From assembly GCA_902363135.1 (NCBI GenBank), contig CABIZF010000009.1, positions 1 to 64,000 of the forward strand: DNA of 64,000 nucleotides, in the 5' to 3' direction. This DNA comes from Lachnospiraceae bacterium (GTDB lineage: Bacteria; Bacillota; Clostridia; Lachnospirales; Lachnospiraceae). The position numbers and the translations under genes are program-made. The notes beneath the pieces are model-generated. The model was not told where the DNA came from. It made no database searches and was given only the letters and a program-made list of their open reading frames with translations. Of the stretch, positions 37,163 to 46,121 are shown one piece after another; the stretch's first letter is position 1, and each line of letters begins with the position of its first letter.

Positions 37163-39313
37163 ATGAAAAAGACAGAGAAGAAAACAGAGAAGAAGACAGA
37201 AAAAGCCACCACGGTTTCCTATATGATGAACAGGGAGCTGTCGTGGCTGAAATTTAATGAACGGGTATTGAATGAGGCGGGAAATCCGAGGGTGCCGCTG
37301 GGAGAACGACTGACCTTTGCTGCAATTTATCAGTCGAATCTGGATGAATTTTACCGTGTAAGGGTCGGCACATTGATGGACCAGATGGAAGCATCCGAAG
37401 TGATCCGCGAGAATAAGACGAATATGACAAGCGGGGAGCAGGTCAGGGCGATTTTAAAGGCAACCAGAGAACTGGATCAGAAAAAGGACGTCATTTATGA
37501 ACAGTTGATGGGCGAACTGGAGCCGAAAGGAATCCGCCTGATCAATTTCAACCGGCTGTCCGCAGAAGAGGGAAAGCTTCTGGAGCTGTATTTTGATCAG
37601 CATATCGCGCCATACTTATCGGCGAACATCGTGAGCAAGCAGCAGCCATTTCCGTTTCTGAAGAATAAAGACATCTATGCGGTAGCATTGCTGGCGACGA
37701 AGGGCGGGAAGACGAGGACTGCGATCATCCCGTGCAGCAATAATGTATTTAAGCGGCTGATTGATATTCCGACCAGAAAAGGGACCTATATGCTCTCTGA
37801 AGAGCTGATTTTACATTTTCTTCCGAAAATGTTTAAAAACTACGAAGTAAAGGAAAAGTCATTGCTGCGGATCACGAGAAATGCGGATATTGATACGGAG
37901 ACGATTTACGATGAGGATCTCGATTACCGGGATGCGATGGAAAATCTGATCAAGCAGAGGATCCGTATGAATCCGGTGCGTATGGAGCTTTCCAGAGCGT
38001 TGAATAAGAAGCTGATTCGTGCGCTGTGCAAGACGCTTCAGGTAGGCGAAGATCATGTATTTCTGACAAGGGTTCCGCTGGATATGTCATTTGTGTTTGA
38101 AATTCAGAGTTATCTGCGCAGCACCGGCCAGGAGGAACTGTTTTATCCAAAGCGCTCTCCGCGTATGACGCCTGAGCTGGATGACCGAAATCCGCTGATT
38201 CCACAGATTTTGCAGAAGGATGTGCTTTTGTCTTATCCGTTTGAGAGTATCCGGCCATTTATCACCCTGCTTTATGAGGCGGCAAAGGATGACAGCGTAG
38301 TCTCAATTAAAATGACGCTGTACCGTCTGGCTGATAAGAGCAAGATCGTCGATGCACTTGTGGAAGCGGCAGAAAATGGAAAAGAGGTTATCGTACTGGT
38401 AGAGCTTCGGGCAAGGTTTGATGAGGAGAGCAATATTGAGTATTCCCGAAAGCTGGAGGATGCAGGCTGCCGTGTCATTTATGGGCTGAATGGCTATAAG
38501 GTGCATTCCAAGCTGTGCCTGATTTCAAGAAGGATGGATGATGGTGTTTCCTATATCACGCAGATCGGAACCGGCAATTATAATGAAAAAACGTCCGCCC
38601 TGTATACGGATCTGTCGTTGATTACGGCAAATCAGGGGATCGGAAAAGAGGCAGCGAATGTCTTTGCCGCATTGCTGAAGGGAGAAACAGTGGAGAAGAC
38701 GAACCTTTTGCTGGTTGCTCCGAAATGTCTTCAGAACCGGATTGTCGATATGATAGATGAAGAGATCGAGCATGCAAAACGGGGGGAAGAAGCGTACATT
38801 GGCATTAAGATCAATTCCCTGACGGATAAAGTGATTATCATGAAGCTGGCAGAAGCATCGCAGGCAGGTGTGAAGATCGAGATGATTGTACGCGGCATCT
38901 GCTGTCTGATTCCGGGGATCAAGGGCTGTACGGAAAATATTAAGGTCGTAAGTATTGTGGGGCGCTTTCTGGAGCATTCCAGAATCTACCGGTTCGGTAC
39001 AAAGGAGCGGGAGAAGGTCTATATCGCTTCGGCAGATTTTATGACCAGAAATACGATCCGCCGTGTGGAGGTCGCAACGCCGGTGCTGGATAAGCGGCTG
39101 AAGGAACGCCTTATCTGGATGTTTGAGACGATGATGAATGATGATGAAAAAGGAAAACGTCTGACCGAAGAGGGTATCTATGTGGACAGAAACCTGAATG
39201 CAGTACGGCTGAATTCACAGGAGCTGTTCTACGCGATTGCCTACAGCAATGCGGAGAAGCAGCAGGCAAGGAACGATGCATTTTCTGCGAAAGCAGTTGG
39301 AATTACCGAATAA
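37163..39313 (+). CDS. ppk1: Polyphosphate kinase 1
   Basis: PPK1 reversibly polymerises the gamma-phosphate of ATP into polyphosphate. The 716-residue protein opens after a Lys/Glu/Thr-rich stretch with NRELSWLKFNERVLNEA. The autophosphorylated His lies in GYKVHSKLCLISR and the second active-site His in FLEHSRIYRF. SNIEYSRKLEDAGC and the Arg-rich RRVEVATPVLD are also conserved. The ATG at 37163 is chosen for the aagga site nine bases ahead; earlier in-frame ATGs at 37097, 37130 and 37157 lack suitable sites. A PHO-box-like array lies upstream. Confidence 0.95.
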   Translation: MKKTEKKTEKKTEKATTVSYMMNRELSWLKFNERVLNEAGNPRVPLGERLTFAAIYQSNLDEFYRVRVGTLMDQMEASEVIRENKTNMTSGEQVRAILKATRELDQKKDVIYEQLMGELEPKGIRLINFNRLSAEEGKLLELYFDQHIAPYLSANIVSKQQPFPFLKNKDIYAVALLATKGGKTRTAIIPCSNNVFKRLIDIPTRKGTYMLSEELILHFLPKMFKNYEVKEKSLLRITRNADIDTETIYDEDLDYRDAMENLIKQRIRMNPVRMELSRALNKKLIRALCKTLQVGEDHVFLTRVPLDMSFVFEIQSYLRSTGQEELFYPKRSPRMTPELDDRNPLIPQILQKDVLLSYPFESIRPFITLLYEAAKDDSVVSIKMTLYRLADKSKIVDALVEAAENGKEVIVLVELRARFDEESNIEYSRKLEDAGCRVIYGLNGYKVHSKLCLISRRMDDGVSYITQIGTGNYNEKTSALYTDLSLITANQGIGKEAANVFAALLKGETVEKTNLLLVAPKCLQNRIVDMIDEEIEHAKRGEEAYIGIKINSLTDKVIIMKLAEASQAGVKIEMIVRGICCLIPGIKGCTENIKVVSIVGRFLEHSRIYRFGTKEREKVYIASADFMTRNTIRRVEVATPVLDKRLKERLIWMFETMMNDDEKGKRLTEEGIYVDRNLNAVRLNSQELFYAIAYSNAEKQQARNDAFSAKAVGITE

Positions 39314-39330
39314 ACATGATAGAATGTTTG

Positions 39331-39370
39331 TAGAATTGCGGGAGTTGCTTCGCAGCGGAGCAATTCGTAG
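39331..39370 (+). repeat. Repeat family B-related hairpin
   Basis: gaattgc (39333-39339) pairs with gcaattc (39360-39366), with ggagttgcttcgc between them. The same ggagttgcttcgc segment is inside the family B copy at 57632-57719. Confidence 0.5.
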
Positions 39371-39433
39371 ACATCATAGAATGAAACGGATAGAAAGAGA
39401 TCCTTAAACGGACAGAGGCAGGCGGTGGAAAAT

Positions 39434-39982
39434 ATGGAAAAGACGGTTGGAATTGCGGAACTGACAAGTATTACTTATGGAATAGCGGCATCTGATGCGA
39501 TGCTGAAGGCAGGACAGGTGCGGATGCTTCGCTCGGCGCCGATGTGCCCGGGCAAATATCTGATTGTGATCGGAGGAGATACCGGAGAGGTCAAGGCGGC
39601 GATGGAGGCAGGTGCGGAGCTTGCCGGAAAGCATTTGAGGAATTCTTATGTCATCCCGCATATTCACGAGCAGGTACTGGATGCGCTTTCTAAAAAATCA
39701 AAGGTGGAGCCAAGGGAAGCAGTCGGTATACTGGAGAGCTCCATGATGGTATCTGCGATCTATGCGGCGGATATGGCGGTGAAGCAGGCAGCAGTCCGTC
39801 TGTGCCGGGTGCGTCTGGGACAGGGGATCGGCGGGAAAGGCGTCGTGATCGTTGCAGGAGATGTGGGAGCGGTCAATGCGGCAGTAAAGGCAGCGACAGA
39901 TGCGAATGAATCGCTGAATCTGCGGATCACAGAGCATTATGTGATCCCGAATCCGGATCCGGAGCTGCTCGAATTCATCTAA
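39434..39982 (+). CDS. Lone BMC-T shell protein, PduT-like
   Basis: A 182-residue protein with two tandem bacterial microcompartment domains (about 4-85 and 95-178). It matches PduT-type trimeric shell proteins. MEKTVGIAELTSITYGIAAS starts domain 1 and AVGILESSMMVSAIYAAD domain 2. With the ATG at 39434, Cys falls at residue 38 in APMCPGKY, the position that binds a [4Fe-4S] cluster at the PduT trimer pore. A GTG at 39425 would shift it by three. No other shell, enzyme or regulator of a microcompartment is in the window. It lies between ppk1 and a MATE gene. Confidence 0.88.
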   Translation: MEKTVGIAELTSITYGIAASDAMLKAGQVRMLRSAPMCPGKYLIVIGGDTGEVKAAMEAGAELAGKHLRNSYVIPHIHEQVLDALSKKSKVEPREAVGILESSMMVSAIYAADMAVKQAAVRLCRVRLGQGIGGKGVVIVAGDVGAVNAAVKAATDANESLNLRITEHYVIPNPDPELLEFI

Positions 39983-40073
39983 GCAGGTGTATTACTGTTT
40001 ATCCGAAAAGGGTGATGTGTGTTCCGGCTGGAGAGATCAGCCGGGAAAGAAAAACGGAAGGAAAAATGGGGGT

Positions 40074-41453
40074 ATGAAAAACAGAATATTTAGAGGCAAA
40101 ATGGATCAGACCTTTTATAAAAAGCTGGCAGGTCTGATGTTTCCCATTGTGTTTCAGAATCTGATGCTGGCGTCTGTGGCGGTGGCGGATGCAATCATGC
40201 TCGGAAGTGTCGAGCAGAATTCAATGGCGGCTGTCTCATTGGCAACACAGATTCAGTTCATCCAGAATATGTTTCTCGGGGCAATCGTTGCCAGTGTGGC
40301 GATCCTTGGGGCACAGTACTGGGGCAAAGGGGACCAGGATACATTAAATGATATTTTCTGCATGGCGCTGCGCCTTTGTGGGGCAGTCTCAGTCGTGGCA
40401 TTTGTGGGATGCGTATTTTTTCCGCAATATCTGATGCGGATATTTACGAATGAGACAGTGCTGATCGATATCGGCATCTCGTACCTGCAGCTGGCCGGCT
40501 GGTCTTATCTGCTCACCGGTATCACGCAGTGCTATCTGACGATTATGAAAATCAGTGAGCACGCAAAGCAGACGGCGAGGATCAGCGGCGGTGCGGTCGT
40601 GCTCAATATCATTCTGAATGCGGTATTTATCTATGGATGGTTCGGACTTCCGGCTATGGGCGTGCGCGGAGCAGCGCTCGCGACATTGATTGCACGTATA
40701 GTGGAACTGACGTGGGCGATCGCATCCTCATGGAAGAAAGGATACATCCATCCGCAGTTTTCGCACTTTTTCCGTATCAATCGGGTGCTGGATCAGGATT
40801 TTGCCAGGTGTGCACTTCCGCTTTTAGGTGCGAGTCTGTTCTGGGGTGTCGGATTTACGTCTTACTCGGCGTTTATGGGGCATCTTGGTACTGATGCGAC
40901 AGCGGCGAATTCCGTTGCGGCAGTCGTGCGGGATCTCATCTGTTGCTTCAGTGGCGGTATTTCAAGTGCAGGCGGTATCATGGTCGGAAATGAGCTCGGT
41001 GCAGGAAACCTTGCGCGCGGCCGGGAGTACGGAGACCGTCTCGTAAAGATTTCCTTTCTGTGTGGAATTACAGCGACAGTCCTGATGCTCCTCATCACAC
41101 CGGTACTGCTGGCCTGTGTGAAGCTGACGCCGGAAGCGAGGAAATATCTGACCGGTATGCTGCTCGTGATCGCCGTCTATATGATCGGCCGGGCAGTCAA
41201 TGATGTGACGATTAACGGCATTTTCGCGGCAGGTGGTGATACATTATTTGATCTGTACAGTCTGGCAGTCTGTATGTGGTGTCTGGCGATTCCTCTTGCG
41301 GCAGCCGGGACCTTTTTCTTCCACTGGCCGGTCGTGGTCGTCTATGCGTGCACCTGTCTGGATGAGGTAGGAAAGATTCCGTGGGTCATGTATCATTACA
41401 AACGGTATAAGTGGGTGAAGGATCTGACCAGAGAAATGACCGTAGAGGAATAA
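40074..41453 (+). CDS. MATE family efflux transporter
   Basis: A 459-residue, roughly 12-helix transporter paralogous to the protein at 17183. It shows LAGLMFPIVFQNLMLASVAV, AQYWGKGDQDT, FIYGWFGLPAMGVRGAALAT and GNELGAGNLARGREYGDR. The ATG at 40074 follows ggaagg by 11 bases; upstream in-frame starts would add 29 poorly conserved residues. It begins 91 bases after the shell protein gene and may be co-transcribed with it. Substrate unknown. Confidence 0.93.
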   Translation: MKNRIFRGKMDQTFYKKLAGLMFPIVFQNLMLASVAVADAIMLGSVEQNSMAAVSLATQIQFIQNMFLGAIVASVAILGAQYWGKGDQDTLNDIFCMALRLCGAVSVVAFVGCVFFPQYLMRIFTNETVLIDIGISYLQLAGWSYLLTGITQCYLTIMKISEHAKQTARISGGAVVLNIILNAVFIYGWFGLPAMGVRGAALATLIARIVELTWAIASSWKKGYIHPQFSHFFRINRVLDQDFARCALPLLGASLFWGVGFTSYSAFMGHLGTDATAANSVAAVVRDLICCFSGGISSAGGIMVGNELGAGNLARGREYGDRLVKISFLCGITATVLMLLITPVLLACVKLTPEARKYLTGMLLVIAVYMIGRAVNDVTINGIFAAGGDTLFDLYSLAVCMWCLAIPLAAAGTFFFHWPVVVVYACTCLDEVGKIPWVMYHYKRYKWVKDLTREMTVEE

Positions 41454-41560
41454 CGATCTGCGGATCAATGTGGTGAAATGCACAGGTAATGTCAGGCAGA
41501 TCGAATAAGGCGATAAAAGGTCACAGAAATCGTGAAAAACGAAAAATAAGTTGAAATAAG

Positions 41561-41603
41561 GCTACCGCAATCCCATTGGCTTTAGACAATGGGTTAAGGT
41601 AGC
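41561..41603 (+). repeat. IS605 left-end hairpin
   Basis: gctacc pairs with ggtagc and, inside, cccattg with caatggg. The core repeats at the right end (43243-43264). TnpA recognises such imperfect hairpins as single-stranded DNA. Confidence 0.75.
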
Positions 41604-41634
41604 TAAAAATCAGAAATTATTGTATACTCATGGC

Positions 41635-42039
41635 ATGGGAACATGGAAATCTAAAAACAGACACAAATACCTATTACAATATTACATTATTTTCGTCTGC
41701 AAATACAGGAAGAAATTACTGGTTTCGAAACAGATATCAGATGATATAAAGCAGTTTTCATATGAGATATGTCAAAGGCACAGTGTTATTATCAGATATA
41801 TGGAAACGGATAAAGACCATATTCATTACATGATAGAGACAGAACCAACAATGTCTATTAGTAAGATTGTAAACCTGATGAAGAGCTATACAACATACCA
41901 TATATGGAAAAGATATCCCCAATATTTACGAAAACAATTTTGGAAAGAACATACCTTTTGGACAGATGGATATTTTGCATGTAGTGTAGAAAATGTATCG
42001 GAAGAAATGCTGAAAAGATATATAGAAAATCAAGGTTGA
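41635..42039 (+). CDS. tnpA: IS200/IS605 TnpA (Y1 HUH) transposase
   Basis: A 134-residue single-strand DNA transposase. The HUH-type metal site is DHIHYMIE (His62 and His64). The nucleophile Tyr is probably Y129 in KRYIENQG. Length is normal for the family and the frame is intact. It opens MGTWKSKNRHKYLLQYY. The ATG at 41635 is taken because it restores the usual start; a TTG at 41620 is possible. tnpB follows after 18 bases. Confidence 0.93.
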   Translation: MGTWKSKNRHKYLLQYYIIFVCKYRKKLLVSKQISDDIKQFSYEICQRHSVIIRYMETDKDHIHYMIETEPTMSISKIVNLMKSYTTYHIWKRYPQYLRKQFWKEHTFWTDGYFACSVENVSEEMLKRYIENQG

Positions 42040-42057
42040 GAAAGAGGGTGACAGTGG

Positions 42058-43161
42058 ATGTTAAAGGCATATAAATACAGAATATATCCTAATAATGAGC
42101 AGAAAATACAAATTGCAAAAACATTTGGCTGTTGCCGTTTTGTATATAATCAGACACTGGCATACCGGAAAGAAGTATATGAGAAAGAGAAAAAATCAGT
42201 TAGTAAAACCGACTGTAACAATTACTGCAACAGACAATTAAAGAAAGAATATGAATGGCTGAAAGAAGTGGATAAATTTGCTCTGACAAATGCGATTTAC
42301 AACATGGATGCTGCATATCAGAAATTTTTTAAGGAACATGCAGGTTATCCGAAGTTTAAGAGTAAACACGATAATCATAAGTCATATACAACAAATTTTA
42401 CGAATGGCAATATAGCAGTAGATTTCGAGGAAAATAGAGTAAAACTGCCTAAATTAAAAAATGTAAAAGCAAAACTGCATAGAAATTTTAGCGGGCAGAT
42501 AAAATCGGCAACGATATTACAAATTCCGAGTGGAAAATATTATGTATCAATTTTAGTGGAAACAGAACATGTGGAACTGCCACATGTAAATCAAAATACA
42601 GGAATAGATTTAGGTATTAAGGAGTTATGTATTACTTCAGCTGGAAAGAAATACGAAAATCCAAAAATCATCAGAAAATACGAAAAGAAACTGATAAAAC
42701 TGCAAAGGCAGTTAGCCCATAAAGAGAAAAGAGGTCAAAATTACTACAAAACAAAGAAAAAGATAGCATTATGCCATGAAAAAATAACAAATACCAGAAA
42801 AGATTATCTGCACAAGATGTCCCATGAGATTATCAGCGAAAACCAAGTGATAGTTTCAGAAGATTTGCAGATAAAAAACATGGTAAAAAATCATCATTTG
42901 GCAAAGTCTATAAGTGATGTATCATGGTATGAGCTTACAAGACAGTTAGAATATAAGGCAAAGTGGAATGGCAGGAAATATATCAAGATAAATACATTTT
43001 ATGCTAGCAGTCAGCTGTGTTCAGCCTGTGGATACCAAAATACAGAGACGAAAAATCTAACAGTAAGGGAATGGATATGTCCTGTCTGTGGAACAAATCA
43101 TGACAGAGATATCAATGCGGCAAAGAATATACTGGAAGAAGGATTAAGACAAATAGCATAA
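42058..43161 (+). CDS. tnpB: TnpB RNA-guided nuclease
   Basis: A 367-residue TnpB, the ancestor-like relative of Cas12. TnpB proteins use an omega RNA from the element's right end to cut DNA next to a transposon-associated motif. The RuvC triad appears intact: D184 in [11 protein letters not shown]268 in [10 protein letters not shown] and D351 in [11 protein letters not shown]. The zinc ribbon has C321/C324 and C341/C344. The protein opens [15 protein letters not shown]. No stop or frameshift is present, so the nuclease is probably active. Start 42058 follows agagggtg. Confidence 0.93.
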   Translation: MLKAYKYRIYPNNEQKIQIAKTFGCCRFVYNQTLAYRKEVYEKEKKSVSKTDCNNYCNRQLKKEYEWLKEVDKFALTNAIYNMDAAYQKFFKEHAGYPKFKSKHDNHKSYTTNFTNGNIAVDFEENRVKLPKLKNVKAKLHRNFSGQIKSATILQIPSGKYYVSILVETEHVELPHVNQNTGIDLGIKELCITSAGKKYENPKIIRKYEKKLIKLQRQLAHKEKRGQNYYKTKKKIALCHEKITNTRKDYLHKMSHEIISENQVIVSEDLQIKNMVKNHHLAKSISDVSWYELTRQLEYKAKWNGRKYIKINTFYASSQLCSACGYQNTETKNLTVREWICPVCGTNHDRDINAAKNILEEGLRQIA

Positions 43162-43290
43162 AAGGAATAAGAATATAGGACAGGGACTGTCCGAATTAAC
43201 GCCTGTGGAGATAGTAGGTTACGAGGTCTGCGAAGCAGGAAGCCCATTGGCTTTAGACACTGGGTAGTTCACGGTTGGCGAGGAGAATTC
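43060..43290 (+). ncRNA. Probable omega RNA of TnpB
   Basis: In this family the guide RNA scaffold covers the tnpB 3' end and the right end, and the guide is the flanking host DNA. Here the segment after tnpB has hairpins ggacag/ctgtcc (43178-43192) and the right-end hairpin (43243-43264), ending in tagttcac near 43272. The predicted guide then begins ggttggcgaggagaattc. Boundaries are inferred by analogy, not mapped. Confidence 0.45.
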
Positions 43291-43873
43291 GATCGTATCG
43301 AAGTATCTGAAAACACTGATTGACCTTGGTATTGTCAAAAAGGAGACTCCGATCGCAGAAAAACCAGGTAAGAAAACCATTTATATGCTGTCCGATAACT
43401 TCTTCCGGTTCTGGTATCGGTTCGTACCGGTCAATATGAGTGCCATTGGTTCCGGTAGAATTGCAAAGACCTATTCACGCGCAGTAAAACAGTATCTTCC
43501 GGACTATATGGGGCTTATTTTTGAGAAGATGTGTCAGGACTATCTGCTTTATTATTCAGACAGCCTTCCCGTTGAACTAAGTGAAATCGGTCAGTAGTGG
43601 GGGACAGATCCGAAGAAGAAAAAGCAGATACAAATTGATATCGTCGGAACACCTGTTGAGGGTAAGGGATATATTATCGGCTCGTGCAAATACAGAAATG
43701 AGAAAATTGGCGTAGATGAACTTGAGTTAATCAGAGATTACGCATCGTTTTTCGGAAAAGGAAATTGCTATTACTACTATATCTTCTCCAAAGGCGGATT
43801 CACGGACGGGCTTCTTCAGGCGCAGGAGCGTGGAGAGGTTCGGCTGATAACGCTGGAAGATCTCTATACGTAA
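43274..43873 (+). pseudogene. 5'-truncated DUF234-type AAA ATPase with in-frame stop
   Basis: The frame from 43274 reads VGEENSIVSKYLKTLIDLGI and onward, the C-terminal part of an archaeal/bacterial AAA ATPase family ending in DUF234. The N-terminal AAA domain (usually about 250 residues) is missing. The break is at the right end of the IS605 element. A TAG at 43595-43597 interrupts the frame (EIGQ, stop, WGTDPKKK); relatives have Arg-Trp-Trp-Gly there, so one base change from TGG explains it. The rest, through GEVRLITLEDLYT, is open to 43873. This is a decayed gene. Confidence 0.85.
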
Positions 43874-43913
43874 ACAGTTATTTAAAAATGTGAAATGATT
43901 GAGGTGATACTCT

Positions 43914-44687
43914 ATGTACATAGACACACACACGCATCTGCACCATCGTCGCTTTGATAAAGACCGGAAGCAGGTGCTGGAGCAGATGGAGGCTGTCGGC
44001 ATTCAGGCGTTTCTTGAGGTGGCGATGGATCTGGAATCAAATGCGGTTATGCGGGAGAAGCTGAGGGAAGCGCCGATCCAGGTAAGATTTACGGCGGGTG
44101 TGCATCCGGGGGCGGTAGAGAAATTGCCGGAAAAACCGGATGAGGTATTACAACAGATCGCTGCGTATCTGAAAGATGAAAATACGGTAGCGGTCGGAGA
44201 GGTTGGGCTGGATTATTGCCGGGCGGATCAGACAGAAATTCAGGCGCTACAGCGAGTGTGGTTCCATCGCTTTATCGAGTTAGCCAAGACAGAGAAGCTG
44301 CCGCTTGTGCTGCATATCCGGGATGCACATGAGGATGCACTGCAGATTTTGCGGGAGCATGGGAGTGAGCACCGTGGCGTGGTACATTGTTTTCAGGGCA
44401 GCTGGGCGGAAGCAGAGCAGTATTTGAAGCTGGGGCTGTATATCGGACTTGGCGGATTGATTACAAGAGAAGATAAGGAGCTGGAGGCAGTCGCCCGGAA
44501 GCTTCCACCGGAGCGCATCCTGCTCGAGACAGACAGCCCCTATGTGACACCAAAGCCGAAGAAGGGAAGAAATACGCCTGCTAATATTCCGGAGATTGCT
44601 GAACGGTTGGCAGACATAAGGAAGACTTCGGTAGAAGAAATTATTATGGTAACGGCAGAGAATGCGAAGCGATTGTTTGGAATGTAG
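43914..44687 (+). CDS. TatD family metal-dependent hydrolase, second copy
   Basis: A 257-residue TatD-type hydrolase. Metal ligands appear in YIDTHTHLHHRRFD, VGEVGLDYCRA, PLVLHIRDAHED, GVVHCFQGSWAE and LETDSPYVTP. It is only moderately similar to the copy at 598 (for example, DYCRADQ versus DYYWDKE). The start has a gaggtgat site. It stands right after the decayed ATPase and before a metallophosphoesterase. Substrate unknown. Confidence 0.92.
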   Translation: MYIDTHTHLHHRRFDKDRKQVLEQMEAVGIQAFLEVAMDLESNAVMREKLREAPIQVRFTAGVHPGAVEKLPEKPDEVLQQIAAYLKDENTVAVGEVGLDYCRADQTEIQALQRVWFHRFIELAKTEKLPLVLHIRDAHEDALQILREHGSEHRGVVHCFQGSWAEAEQYLKLGLYIGLGGLITREDKELEAVARKLPPERILLETDSPYVTPKPKKGRNTPANIPEIAERLADIRKTSVEEIIMVTAENAKRLFGM

Positions 44688-44772
44688 AGGTAGAACATGA
44701 CAAATGATTATTTTCGGAAAGGTTCATGGAAATCGAAGTGAAAATCAGAATTGGAAAGCGAGAGTGGGATAG

Positions 44773-45489
44773 ATGAAGGTTTTGGTAATTCCGGATGTAC
44801 ATCTGAAGCCTCAGATGTTTCGGCAGGCGGCAGCCTTTATGAGAACGGGGAAAGCCAAGCGGGCGGTATGTCTGATGGATATCCCGGATGACTGGGACAG
44901 AGAATACGATATTGCATGCTATGAAGAAACCTATGATGAGGCAATCCGGTTTGCTGTGGAGTTCCCGGATACCGCATGGTGCTATGGCAACCATGATCTG
45001 AGTTACTTCTGGCATTGTCCGGAGAGCGGATACAGCTCGGTGGCATCTGAAACAGTGCAGAGAAAGCTGCTGGAGCTGCGGCGGAAGGTTCCGGAAGACA
45101 ATCCGATTTGTTATGTACAGAAGATCGATCATGTACTGTTTTCTCACGGAGGCGTGTTGAACTATTTTGTTGAGGAATATGTTCCAAAGTCGAAATATCA
45201 TGATGTAGATGCAGTAGTGAAAGAAATTAACAAGCTTGGTCGGACCGAGATGTGGAATGATATGTCACCGATCTGGCTGCGCCCGCAGCATTCCGGTATG
45301 AGATTATATAAGCCACGGAAGATATTGCAGGTGGTGGGACACACGCCTATGGATGAGATCACACGGGAAAAGAATCTGATCAGTACGGATGTATTTTCCA
45401 CGTACCGGGACGGCAGGGCAATTGGAACTCAGGAGTTTTTATTGCTGGATACAGAGACGTGGGAGTATATTGGAATCAAAAGCTTATAA
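44773..45489 (+). CDS. Calcineurin-like metallophosphoesterase
   Basis: A 238-residue phosphoesterase. The two-metal site is seen as IPDVHLKP (Asp, His), MDIPDDW, YGNHDLS, FSHGGV and VGHTPMDE. No signal peptide is present. Relatives act on phosphoproteins, dinucleotides or nucleic acids, so the substrate cannot be assigned. Start at 44773 follows gagtggg. It ends just before a partial family A repeat. Confidence 0.88.
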   Translation: MKVLVIPDVHLKPQMFRQAAAFMRTGKAKRAVCLMDIPDDWDREYDIACYEETYDEAIRFAVEFPDTAWCYGNHDLSYFWHCPESGYSSVASETVQRKLLELRRKVPEDNPICYVQKIDHVLFSHGGVLNYFVEEYVPKSKYHDVDAVVKEINKLGRTEMWNDMSPIWLRPQHSGMRLYKPRKILQVVGHTPMDEITREKNLISTDVFSTYRDGRAIGTQEFLLLDTETWEYIGIKSL

Positions 45490-45490
45490 A

Positions 45491-45515
45491 GAGTAAAGCG
45501 GATTGCGAATAGCTG
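45491..45515 (+). repeat. Partial family A repeat
   Basis: agtaaagcggattgcgaata matches the core of family A but lacks the closing atccgcttt arm. It lies just upstream of the XRE regulator promoter. Confidence 0.5.
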
Positions 45516-45529
45516 ATTGACTTAAGCAA

Positions 45530-45538
45530 TGTTATAAT
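45530..45538 (+). promoter_or_regulatory. Extended -10 promoter of the XRE regulator
   Basis: TG-t-TATAAT, 74 bases before the start at 45612. A TTGACT at 45517 is only 10 bases upstream, so the extended -10 is likely to be the main contact. Confidence 0.5.
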
Positions 45539-45611
45539 TTGCAAATGTAATGACACGATTTGTTTCATTTTAACCCATTCCATATTAAACTACTGGAAAG
45601 GGGGAATTGAA

Positions 45612-45848
45612 ATGAATGAAAAACGTAAAAAGCAGTATCGGGAGCTTGGCCTGATGATTGCCTATTACCGGAAATTACGCGGCATCACACAGATCCAGCT
45701 TGCCGAATATATTAATGTCAGCCGTACACACATCAGCAATCTTGAGGCGCCGAACATGCCTACGTCCATTTCATTGGATCGGCTGTTTGATATAGCAGAT
45801 GCACTGGAAGTTCCCATTAGTTGCTTTTTTGAGTTTCGTGAAAAATAG
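45612..45848 (+). CDS. XRE-family helix-turn-helix regulator
   Basis: A 78-residue DNA-binding protein made almost entirely of a Cro/CI-type HTH (ITQIQLAEYINVSRTHISNL). It ends shortly after the fifth helix (IADALEVPISCFFEF), so it has no sensory domain. The start has an aaaggggga site. It is monocistronic between two repeat-containing gaps. Target unknown. Confidence 0.92.
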   Translation: MNEKRKKQYRELGLMIAYYRKLRGITQIQLAEYINVSRTHISNLEAPNMPTSISLDRLFDIADALEVPISCFFEFREK

Positions 45849-45855
45849 AATACTG

Positions 45856-45900
45856 TGTTCATGAGCATGCGGCGAAGGTGGATTGCGAATATCCGCTTTA
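45856..45900 (+). repeat. Dispersed repeat family A copy
   Basis: gttcatgagcatgcggcgaa then ggtggattgcgaatatccgcttta. The palindromic core is partly lost on the left arm (ggtggat instead of agcggat). Confidence 0.65.
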
Positions 45901-46055
45901 CCACAGGCCGTGGAGCGACGAGAATGGAAGAGGAATGGCATGGATTCACACCTCTTCTATTTTTTATACATATATTGGATGTACCATAGCGGTTTATATA
46001 TCCGATAAATGAGGTAATAATATAGAAAATATCGAGTCCAGCTTTTCTTCTTCGG

Positions 46056-46084
46056 TTGTGTTTTTTCTATAATTATGCTATGAT
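46056..46084 (+). promoter_or_regulatory. Promoter of glnS
   Basis: TTGTGT (46056-46061) and TATGAT (46079-46084) are 17 bases apart, and TGc precedes the -10. It lies about 38 bases before the glnS ATG. Confidence 0.55.
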
Positions 46085-46121
46085 ACGATGCAGAAACCTA
46101 AGGATGCGCAGGAGGAGAAAG

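Larger units (their letters stand above)
41550..43272 (+). mobile_element. Complete IS200/IS605-family element
   Basis: The element carries tnpA and tnpB in the same direction and is richer in A/T than its flanks. Subterminal hairpins mark both ends. At the left, gctacc/ggtagc encloses cccattg/caatggg (41561-41603). At the right is a near-identical 22-base stretch, cccattggctttagacactg and two more bases (43243-43264), then ggtagttcac. There are no terminal inverted repeats or target duplications, as expected for this family. Exact outer ends are estimated. It interrupts or flanks a decayed ATPase gene on its right. Confidence 0.85.

Noticed and set aside
41454..41503. cgatctgc/gcagatcg inverted repeat after the second MATE gene as a terminator
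   Set aside because: The loop is 34 bases long and there is no T run.
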